Of a stretch of 12,725 nucleotides of DNA, positions 1-5,250 are shown piece after piece. A program made the translations under genes and the position numbers. The stretch lies in contig DJIL01000031.1 of assembly GCA_002433595.1 (NCBI GenBank), positions 69,055-81,779 of the forward strand. Reading direction: 5' to 3'. Positions within the stretch are counted from its first letter, which is position 1. The number at the start of each line of letters is the position of its first letter. The notes below the pieces were generated by a model. The model did not search any database. It saw only the letters and a program-made list of their open reading frames with translations, and had not been told where the DNA came from. Source of the stretch: a bacterium UBP8_UBA6595. GTDB taxonomy: Bacteria; Margulisbacteria; Marinamargulisbacteria; UBA6595.

Positions 1-48
1 ATGTATGACAATGAAAATGTATGATAATAAAAATGTGTGATAATGAAC
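1..48. repeat. 16-bp tandem repeat, three copies
   Basis: Three consecutive 16-bp units begin at 1, 17 and 33: atgtatgacaatgaaa, atgtatgataataaaa and atgtgtgataatgaac. Neighbouring units differ at two to four positions. The array touches the left window edge, so more copies may lie outside. It lies upstream of the unknown gene at 147. No function is evident; replication slippage is the simplest origin. Confidence 0.85.
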
Positions 49-96
49 TGGGTGATACGTTGCTAAGTTCATAGCATTAAATTCTGCCTAACCGAA

Positions 97-166
97 AACA
101 ACAAGCGCATGATACACTCTATAACTATAAACCCAACAACAAGCGCATGATACACTCTATAAACCC
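97..166. repeat. Tandem duplication (38 bp then 32 bp) spanning a start codon, with a nested 6-bp duplication
   Basis: A 28-bp block is repeated exactly at 97-124 and 135-162, and both copies are followed by accc. The first unit is 6 bp longer because ctataa is itself doubled (119-124 and 125-130). Each copy contains an ATG, at 109 and 147; the second starts the long ORF. The duplication places a TATAAA hexamer (126-131) 15 nt before that second ATG. Confidence 0.9.
109..150 (+). CDS. Possible 13-residue leader peptide overlapping the next start codon
   Basis: The first repeat copy contains an ATG at 109 that reads MIHSITINPTTSA and stops at TGA 148-150. That stop overlaps the ATG of the next gene in the arrangement ATGA, which is typical of translational coupling. 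The first five residues equal those of the downstream protein because both come from the same repeat. There is no Shine-Dalgarno before either ATG. It may simply be a by-product of the duplication; I see no attenuator or regulatory codon run. Confidence 0.2.
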   Translation: MIHSITINPTTSA

Positions 167-572
167 AATCAGAAGCGGCCAAACAGCCAGAAATCAACGC
201 TTATTAGACCGGTCTTTACCGCCTTTGCTTAATACCGCCTCTAGCTCAAGTACGCACCTACCCGTTAACCTTTATAAAGCTCAAAGACAGACGCTAGAAA
301 ACCGTTTGACGCATTTAAATAAAAAGCGCCAAATAATCGAGGGGGAATGTAAAAAATACAGTAAAAATAAACGAGAATGGGCCCCTTGCTGGCACTTATT
401 AATCGCAGCTATTCAATACAATTTCTCACCGAATGAAGTCCATGATGCAATTATTAAGTGCTTTGAGCCAAGCAGTCTAGCGTCTATGATGCGATTAATT
501 AACGACTATATGACTTTAAATAAAAAAATAGAGCAAACGTCCCAGCGGATACAGGCGCTATGGAATACCTGA
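147..572 (+). CDS. Protein of unknown function, 141 aa, helix-rich
   Basis: I do not recognise this family. The protein is basic and predicted soluble, with no signal peptide or membrane segment. Residues 1-40 look disordered and include a serine run. Residues about 43-70 (rich in K, R, E, Q and L) and 118-138 look like amphipathic helices that could form coiled coils. Between them lies a mixed segment with WAPCWHLL near residue 78 and two further cysteines. The ATG at 147 is the only methionine able to give most of the ORF. The frame is open back to base 81 without a usual start codon. There is no Shine-Dalgarno, and the start lies in the second copy of a tandem duplication. Uninterrupted length and sensible composition support a real gene. 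It could be lineage-specific; no function is proposed. Confidence 0.6.
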   Translation: MIHSINPIRSGQTARNQRLLDRSLPPLLNTASSSSTHLPVNLYKAQRQTLENRLTHLNKKRQIIEGECKKYSKNKREWAPCWHLLIAAIQYNFSPNEVHDAIIKCFEPSSLASMMRLINDYMTLNKKIEQTSQRIQALWNT

Positions 573-656
573 AACCCCCAAAAAAATTAATACGCACCAC
601 TACTAAACCCATTCTTTTGCGCCGATTAGTCGTTTTGTACGATTCTTTCTATTCTT

Positions 657-684
657 AATTAAATAGCCAATATTAAATAGCCAA
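657..684. repeat. 14-bp tandem duplication
   Basis: The units aattaaatagccaa (657-670) and tattaaatagccaa (671-684) differ only at the first base. They lie in the gap between two convergent genes. No function is evident. Confidence 0.85.
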
Positions 685-718
685 ACCATTACAAATTTGC
701 ACTCACAGGGTCATTTTC

Positions 719-874
719 ATGCCTGCTCTTGATTTGACTCTGGCTATTCATAATGCAAACCACCCTGTTGAGACGAGAACCGGTTGCTGTATTCCCTTAT
801 ATATTCGATTATATATTCGCTTATATATTCGCTTATATAGTAGTCGCTTAATCGAGACTGTTTATCCACTCTGA
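719..874 (+). CDS. Doubtful 51-aa small ORF with (LYIR)3 repeat
   Basis: An ATG at 719 opens a 51-codon frame ending at TGA 872-874. AGGG at 707-710 is a possible weak ribosome site 8 nt upstream. The 12-bp DNA repeat is read in frame as LYIR-LYIR-LYIR followed by LYSS. The last 27 bases lie antisense to the 3' end of hisC. No signal peptide or known family is recognised. The frame may be open only because a 12-bp unit cannot shift phase, so chance is a serious alternative. Confidence 0.2.
   Translation: MPALDLTLAIHNANHPVETRTGCCIPLYIRLYIRLYIRLYSSRLIETVYPL
796..843. repeat. 12-bp tandem repeat, three full copies plus one degenerate
   Basis: Units begin at 796, 808, 820 and 832: cttatatattcg, attatatattcg, cttatatattcg and the degenerate cttatatagtag. 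The array ends 4 bp past the hisC stop codon, in its 3' flank. An AT-rich array of this kind is likely to vary in copy number between strains. Confidence 0.88.
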
Positions 875-1918
875 AAAAACGGAAAAAAATTGATCCATAT
901 GCTTTGGAAGCCCAATTGTTACCCGAATAGCATTGGGCCGCCCAAAACTGGATAAATCCCGCACAACAATACCCCGTTCATATAAATAGGCGTACGCTTT
1001 TTGACCCGTCGTTGGTAAGTCGATTAAGACAAAGTTAGCCACACTATTCGTGTACGCCACCCCTTGATTTTTGAACTTATCTAGAAACTGCATTGTTCGG
1101 TGGCGCTGCTCTGACACACTAGCCACCGACTCCCGAATAAACGCCTGATCTCGAATTGCCGCAATACCCGCTGTCATGGCCAAGGCATTTACATGAAAGG
1201 GCTGCTTAACAACATTCAAAACACGAATAATATCCGGACTTGATATCGCATATCCCAAGCGCAACCCGGCTAACCCGTACGCTTTAGAAAATGTTCGGGT
1301 AATCACTAAATTTGGAAACCGTGCCACTAGCCCCACGCTATTTGGGTAATCCCTTCGCTTAACATATTCATAGTACGCCTCATCCAAAACAACTATGCAG
1401 GAACTTGGTACGCGTTCCAAAAATTGGACAATGGCGGTCTCGCCCACCATAGTTCCGCTTGGATTATTGGGATTGGCAATAAACACCAATCGAGTCGCAT
1501 CCGTAATCTGATCCGCCATTGCCTCTAAGTCATAGGTATCTAATATCATTTTTGAGAAGCGATACCTTGATCCTATCAATTGTGCAGCAAATTGGTATTG
1601 GCTAAATGTTTGCTCAGCACTAAGGACCGTGTGATAAGCCTCTAAGTAGCCCATAGCTAACAGTGTGATGAGTTCATCACTGCCGTTACCAATCATAATT
1701 TGCGCTTCATCAACGCCAACATGATTAGCAATTTCGGCAACCAATGCCTGGGTTTGGTTGGGGTAATATTCAATACACGCCACAGCTTCTCGCAATGCAG
1801 CCTGAACATGCACCGAGCAACCGGCTAAGTTTTCATTGGATGATAATTTAATAGCATCTGGATTGTGTCCCGACTTTCCCGGAGAGTATGGGACGATGAA
1901 TTCTAAATGTTTTTTCAT
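848..1918 (-). CDS. hisC: Histidinol-phosphate aminotransferase
   Basis: This is a cytoplasmic PLP-dependent class I/II aminotransferase that exchanges an amino group between histidinol phosphate and 2-oxoglutarate, using glutamate in the biosynthetic direction of histidine synthesis. At 356 aa it has the usual family length. Visible motifs are SSNEN near residue 27, GNGSDE (77-82), the NPNNPSGT loop (149-156), DEAYYEY (179-185), TRTFSKAYGLAGLRLGY with the Schiff-base lysine K212 and phosphate-binding R220, and IRVTIG with R332 near the C terminus. The ATG at 1918 is supported by a strong promoter immediately upstream and by the family N terminus, although no Shine-Dalgarno is present. No other his gene is in the window, so it stands alone, divergent from the cytochrome-DsbD gene. 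HisC-like enzymes can also act on aromatic amino acids or on cobalamin precursors (CobD); the motifs and lack of cobalamin neighbours favour HisC. Confidence 0.9.
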   Translation of the reverse strand: MKKHLEFIVPYSPGKSGHNPDAIKLSSNENLAGCSVHVQAALREAVACIEYYPNQTQALVAEIANHVGVDEAQIMIGNGSDELITLLAMGYLEAYHTVLSAEQTFSQYQFAAQLIGSRYRFSKMILDTYDLEAMADQITDATRLVFIANPNNPSGTMVGETAIVQFLERVPSSCIVVLDEAYYEYVKRRDYPNSVGLVARFPNLVITRTFSKAYGLAGLRLGYAISSPDIIRVLNVVKQPFHVNALAMTAGIAAIRDQAFIRESVASVSEQRHRTMQFLDKFKNQGVAYTNSVANFVLIDLPTTGQKAYAYLYERGIVVRDLSSFGRPNAIRVTIGLPKHMDQFFSVFSEWINSLD

Positions 1919-1929
1919 AGCTACTAAAA

Positions 1930-1959
1930 ATTATCCGTGATTTGAATAAGACTTGTCAA
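1930..1959 (-). promoter_or_regulatory. Sigma70-like promoter of hisC, almost leaderless
   Basis: Reading the minus strand there is a perfect TTGACA -35 (1954-1959), an 18-bp spacer, and GATAAT (1930-1935), which matches the -10 consensus at five of six positions. Only 11 nt separate the -10 from the hisC ATG, so the predicted mRNA leader is about 5 nt, too short for a Shine-Dalgarno. The TTGTCA on the plus strand (1953-1958), 17 bp before TATTAC (1976-1981), could serve a divergent promoter toward the cytochrome-DsbD gene; that is speculative. Confidence 0.7.
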
Positions 1960-2067
1960 AATGTATTGCTATTTGTATTACTATGATTAAAATTACAGGC
2001 AACTGAACGCCTATTGCCGAACGATCAATCCAACAAAACACCCGAAATATAGATAACCATCGCCATT

Positions 2068-2097
2068 ATTCTCTTACCCAAGATTCTCTTGCCTAAG
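2068..2097. repeat. 15-bp tandem duplication upstream of the cytochrome-DsbD gene
   Basis: The units attctcttacccaag (2068-2082) and attctcttgcctaag (2083-2097) match at 13 of 15 positions. The second unit contains an in-frame TTG (2089), making that codon a doubtful start. The repeat directly abuts a TATGAT -10-like hexamer (2098-2103). Confidence 0.8.
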
Positions 2098-2103
2098 TAT
2101 GAT
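2098..2103 (+). promoter_or_regulatory. Candidate -10 box of the cytochrome-DsbD gene
   Basis: TATGAT lies 12 nt before the ATG at 2116. A possible -35, TTACCC (2074-2079), is 18 bp upstream and only a weak match. If used, the transcript would start near 2110 with a leader of about 6 nt, resembling the hisC and folB arrangements. A farther promoter near 1953-1981 is the alternative. Confidence 0.4.
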
Positions 2104-2115
2104 AAACTAAGTGTT

Positions 2116-4137
2116 ATGAGAAAAAAAGCTGCAGTTTTAACCTTGAGCACTATCGGGTTTGTAGCACTACTGTTTGGCATTACATTGCTTCCCATTGCTG
2201 GGCCACTAGCACCCGAGCCGAATGCCGACACCCATGCGTTTAATCCCGATATTCAGTATCGATTGCGGTGTGCGCGATGTCACGAAGGCACAACCGCTAG
2301 TCACAGCCAATCTAAGGGCCCGATTGCACCCGCGTTACTCGACGGCCCCTCGCCCATAGGCAATGGAGATGTAACTGTGCTAGCACGCATTATTGCCAAT
2401 GGAATCCCGCCACACATGCCTGGCTGGAAATACAAGCTCACGGAACGGGACATTTATGCCTTAGCCACCTACATCGCAGATAGGCAGAACGCGCCCCCTA
2501 AAGCATCGAACACCGCCACACAGCTGGTCCCTTATACCAGTCATTTGATGCCCAATAGCACCACAACAATTGGCATCCAATTGCATGTGCCTGATGGTGC
2601 CCATACCTATTGGAAACTGCCAGGGGATACCGGATTAGGCCCTACGGTACACTGGGAAACGCACCCCCGCATTCAAACTGGGGACCTGCTCTTTCCAAAA
2701 CCCAAACGAATGCAAGAAGGGGATTTTCGTGTCTGGGGGTATGACAAAACCGTTCAGCTCTTGGTTCCGCTCACGGTAGGCCCGATAACCAACACAGAAA
2801 CCACACTAACCGCCCACATTAACTGGCTACTCTGTACGGATGTTTGTACACCGCAGTCCCAAACTCTGTCATTAACCCTACCCGTAGACACAGCGACCGC
2901 CTACCAACTCCAACCGCTACCCACGGTTCATCCCAATTGGACCCCCCCGCAATCTATAGGGCAGCGCATCGCCATTCCCAAACCCCTTATCATGCTTGGC
3001 TTAGCCATTATCGGCGGTATGCTGTTAAACCTTATGCCTTGTGTATTTCCTATGCTGGTCATCAAAGCCCAGCATTTGATCCGCCATCGCACCGCACCCA
3101 TGCGTCATGCTATTGCTTATACGGGCGGCATTGTGATCAGCATGCTCGTGTTAGCGAGTGGTATTGAAATTGCTCGTCTAGCGGGGCATCAATTGGGATG
3201 GGGATTTCAGCTCCAAACACCCGCTGTCGTAATGGCTTTACTGTGGCTATTTTTCACTATGGGCTTATGGCTAACCTTTGGAATTAGCCTCACCCTTCGA
3301 TTGCCCAAACGCCTGCCTCAATCTGGTTTAGGGGGATCCGTGGCTTATGGCATACTTACCACCATCACAGCAACGCCATGCACCGCACCGTTTATGGGTG
3401 GCGCCGTTGGATTTTCGCTCACTCAACCCTGGCCCATCACCGGTTTGATTTTTATTGGATTAGGCATTGGCCTGGCAAGCCCTATTGTATTGCTTAGTGC
3501 CTACCCCGCGTGGATTCAAAAAATACCCACCGCCGGCCACTGGTTGCGCTGGGTAAAACCGATTGCTTCAATTCCGCTGTACGGCACTTGTTTGTGGCTA
3601 TTGTGGACACTATATTATCAAGGGGGACTACTCTGGATGGCCTTAAGTGCTGTTGGTGTTTTAATAATATTAATTGCCATATTTCCCAAACGATACCGAC
3701 TAGTTAGTGCTATTCTTGCATTACTTGGCTTGATTTGTATTGGTATCCGAGACCCCCAATTATTATCAAAAACCCCCACAAAAACCAGTCAATGGCGTCC
3801 CTATTCTCAAGCGCTAATACAGATGTTATCCACTAATAAAACACCGTATTTTATTGATTTTACAGCTAAGTGGTGCATTACCTGTCAAGCCAACAAAGTC
3901 TCGACGCTAAACACCAAACAAATCACACGCTGGTTCGATACGCATCAAATTGTACGTATTCGGGCGGACTGGACCAATCATGACCCTCAAATTACACAAG
4001 CCTTAGCCCAGTGGGAGCGAGCGGGTGTTCCAACTTATGTGTTTTATCACCCTATTTATGCACCCAACACCCGTGTCTTGCCCGAGCTGTTAACCCCCAG
4101 TATTATTCGGAGACTAATTCCAAATATGGCTGAATGA
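2116..4137 (+). CDS. Cytochrome c-DsbD/ScsB fusion: transmembrane thiol:disulfide reductase with N-terminal heme c domain
   Basis: The product (673 aa) should pass reducing equivalents from cytoplasmic thioredoxin across the inner membrane to periplasmic thiols. Domains from the ATG at 2116: a lysine-rich start and hydrophobic anchor or signal (about 8-30); a monoheme cytochrome c domain with CARCH (52-56) and a likely axial Met (M101 in HMPGW), then KLTERDIYALATYIA; a DsbC/DsbD-alpha-like periplasmic domain (about 135-265) with LLCTDVCTP (C240, C244); the DsbD membrane domain (about 290-545) with MPCVFP (C309) and TPCTAP (C422); and a thioredoxin-like C terminus with KWCITC (C587, C590) and GVPT holding a probable cis-proline. 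All six relay cysteines of the DsbD scheme are present. The odd part is the fused heme domain. TTG at 2089 would add nine residues, but it lies inside a repeat and spoils the signal start. The gene stands alone and its last 35 bp overlap the convergent gene. Confidence 0.88.
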   Translation: MRKKAAVLTLSTIGFVALLFGITLLPIAGPLAPEPNADTHAFNPDIQYRLRCARCHEGTTASHSQSKGPIAPALLDGPSPIGNGDVTVLARIIANGIPPHMPGWKYKLTERDIYALATYIADRQNAPPKASNTATQLVPYTSHLMPNSTTTIGIQLHVPDGAHTYWKLPGDTGLGPTVHWETHPRIQTGDLLFPKPKRMQEGDFRVWGYDKTVQLLVPLTVGPITNTETTLTAHINWLLCTDVCTPQSQTLSLTLPVDTATAYQLQPLPTVHPNWTPPQSIGQRIAIPKPLIMLGLAIIGGMLLNLMPCVFPMLVIKAQHLIRHRTAPMRHAIAYTGGIVISMLVLASGIEIARLAGHQLGWGFQLQTPAVVMALLWLFFTMGLWLTFGISLTLRLPKRLPQSGLGGSVAYGILTTITATPCTAPFMGGAVGFSLTQPWPITGLIFIGLGIGLASPIVLLSAYPAWIQKIPTAGHWLRWVKPIASIPLYGTCLWLLWTLYYQGGLLWMALSAVGVLIILIAIFPKRYRLVSAILALLGLICIGIRDPQLLSKTPTKTSQWRPYSQALIQMLSTNKTPYFIDFTAKWCITCQANKVSTLNTKQITRWFDTHQIVRIRADWTNHDPQITQALAQWERAGVPTYVFYHPIYAPNTRVLPELLTPSIIRRLIPNMAE

Positions 4138-4681
4138 AAATCCCGCCAACAAGTATTGGTTTACCCGGATGCGGACGCTTAGCCTGCTGATCATTTGGTA
4201 CGACCGGATTGAACTTAGTGTCGTAAGCCCCTCCGTAATTCACCGAAAACGACTGAGCACGAACCCCCGATTGCGATTGCGTGGTGCTTTTAGCCGGCTG
4301 TCCCTGTTCCTGATTAATCCATTGGCTTAATTCAGTCTTAAATCGCTGAATACTTAACCGGAATGACGGCAGTATTACCATACATTCAGACAAACAGCTC
4401 TGATAGGCCTTGGCCTGTTGAATGGATTGACTCGCCATGACTCTTTTAACCGCATACTGAATCGACTGAACTAGCTTTAGCATAATCTCATTGGCAAGGG
4501 TTGGGTTTAAGGAATGAATTTGGGCTGCAATCGCAATGATTTTTTTTATAGTATTTAATGATAAGTTGTTTTTTATACATTCAATTAATTGCTCAGCCTC
4601 TTTTTTTAGCAAAGAGGCTGGAGACACGCGCAATTTAGAATTTTGCACGGACATTAATAACAACTCGAACTGAATCCTCAT
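4103..4681 (-). CDS. Protein of unknown function, 192 aa, helical N-terminal half
   Basis: I do not recognise this family. There is no signal peptide or membrane helix. Residues about 20-125 look strongly alpha-helical and are rich in K, I, L and Q. Residues about 125-160 are a Q/S/N-rich linker, followed by a short tail with PHPGKPILVGGIFIQPYLEL. Its last codons overlap the end of the convergent cytochrome-DsbD gene by 35 bp, which leaves no room for a terminator between them. Upstream on the minus strand TATACT (4708-4713) could be a -10, giving a leader of about 20 nt. AAGG (4695-4698) lies 13 nt before the ATG at 4681, a rather long spacing. The ATG at 4654 (protein starting MSVQNSKLRV) is an equally plausible start. 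Reading-frame length and helical periodicity argue that it is real; function is unknown. Confidence 0.6.
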   Translation of the reverse strand: MRIQFELLLMSVQNSKLRVSPASLLKKEAEQLIECIKNNLSLNTIKKIIAIAAQIHSLNPTLANEIMLKLVQSIQYAVKRVMASQSIQQAKAYQSCLSECMVILPSFRLSIQRFKTELSQWINQEQGQPAKSTTQSQSGVRAQSFSVNYGGAYDTKFNPVVPNDQQAKRPHPGKPILVGGIFIQPYLELVSE

Positions 4682-4806
4682 CGTTGTCTAAATGCCTTAA
4701 AATTAAAAGTATAAACCTGAAAATTAGTTTTTTTTAGTTTTTATTTATAACAAAAAATAAAAAAATAATTAAAAAAACAATTTATTTTAAAATTTAAAAT
4801 CTATAC

Positions 4807-4841
4807 AAAGCCAGTCCAAACCCCCCTCTCTCTTTGGCTTT
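4807..4841. terminator. Weak hairpin, possible terminator
   Basis: AAAGCCA (4807-4813) can pair with TGGCTTT (4835-4841) across a 21-nt loop. A second pairing, CCAAA (4816-4820) with TTTGG (4833-4837), competes for the same bases. The T-tail is short. No gene on either strand ends just before it, so the terminator role is doubtful; the two exclusive pairings are noted only for completeness. Confidence 0.2.
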
Positions 4842-4874
4842 TAACTATAAACGTATGGGTTATTCACAAAAAAT

Positions 4875-4904
4875 TTAACGCATAACTTAAAAATTCAGTA
4901 TACT
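4875..4904 (+). promoter_or_regulatory. Promoter of folB-lysA-ilvA, probably leaderless
   Basis: TTAACG (4875-4880, four of six consensus bases), an 18-bp spacer and TATACT (4899-4904, five of six) precede the folB ATG at 4912 by only 7 nt. Transcription would begin at or within a base or two of the ATG, giving a leaderless mRNA. The A/T-tract region upstream could act as an UP element. Confidence 0.6.
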
Positions 4905-4911
4905 AGTAATT

Positions 4912-5250
4912 ATGTGTACAAAAATCGTGTTAAATAACATAGCTGTTTGGGCCAATATTGGGATTACTGATAATGAGCGATCCACGAAACAACCCCTGCT
5001 AATCACCGTGTCTTTTGAATACGATGCCAGTCAAGCGCAGCGCAGCGATCGAATTGACGATGCGGTAGATTATGCCAATATTCGCACTGATGTTTTGACT
5101 CTAGTGCAACCCCCGGTTCACTTACTGGAACATCTAGCTTATACCCTTAAAACGCATATTGCCGAGCGGTATCCAATCCAAGCGGTACATGTGAGCATTA
5201 AAAAACCCAATGCATTCTCAGATGTGGAGTATGTAAATGTCAGCGCCTAG
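4912..5250 (+). CDS. folB: Dihydroneopterin aldolase
   Basis: FolB converts 7,8-dihydroneopterin to 6-hydroxymethyl-7,8-dihydropterin plus glycolaldehyde in folate synthesis, usually as a cytoplasmic octamer. The 112-aa protein has normal family length. Visible features are the N-terminal strand and the ITDNER segment with E22, VDYANI with Y54, HLLEHLA with E73, and SIKKPNAF with a lysine at 97-98. These match the pterin-binding Glu and the Tyr and Lys active-site positions known from the family (E22, Y54 and K100 in the Staphylococcus enzyme). Related epimerase FolX is not excluded by motifs alone, but FolB is more likely. No folK or folP is nearby. The gene begins an operon and its end overlaps lysA by 14 bp. 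Confidence 0.85.
   Translation: MCTKIVLNNIAVWANIGITDNERSTKQPLLITVSFEYDASQAQRSDRIDDAVDYANIRTDVLTLVQPPVHLLEHLAYTLKTHIAERYPIQAVHVSIKKPNAFSDVEYVNVSA
5226..5229 (+). promoter_or_regulatory. Ribosome binding site of lysA inside folB
   Basis: GGAG at 5226-5229 lies 7 nt before the lysA ATG at 5237, within the last codons of folB. It fixes the lysA start and indicates translational coupling to folB. Confidence 0.75.

Larger units (their letters stand above)
573..847. other. Mostly noncoding region between the unknown gene and hisC
   Basis: This 275-bp stretch separates the end of the unknown plus-strand gene from the 3' end of hisC, so the two are convergent. No GC-rich hairpin with a T-run is visible for either gene. 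It contains two short tandem repeats (657-684 and 796-843) and a doubtful small ORF (719-874). Confidence 0.6.
4682..4911. other. A/T-tract intergenic region between divergent genes
   Basis: This 230-bp gap separates the minus-strand unknown gene from folB. About 4721-4800 is almost pure A and T, with repeated A-runs and T-runs and a near-palindromic stretch around 4783-4800 (ttttaaaatttaaaa). Such phased tracts can bend DNA, act as promoter UP elements or bind H-NS-like proteins; which applies here is inference. A pyrimidine run, cccccctctctcttt, follows at 4821-4835. Confidence 0.6.

Noticed and set aside
1..166. CRISPR-like array from the repeats near the left edge
   Set aside because: Units are tandem without unique spacers, too few, and of different kinds; no cas gene is present.
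1998..2018. GGCAA/TTGCC inverted repeat upstream of the cytochrome-DsbD gene
   Set aside because: A 5-bp stem with an 11-nt loop is too weak to call an operator or hairpin.
2089..2115. TTG start giving nine extra residues on the cytochrome-DsbD protein
   Set aside because: The TTG lies inside a 15-bp duplication, has no ribosome site, and puts acidic and polar residues before a good signal sequence that begins at ATG 2116.
2025..2231. Small minus-strand ORF opposite the cytochrome-DsbD start
   Set aside because: It is antisense to the signal region of a strong gene, and its hydrophobic stretch mirrors that of the opposite strand.
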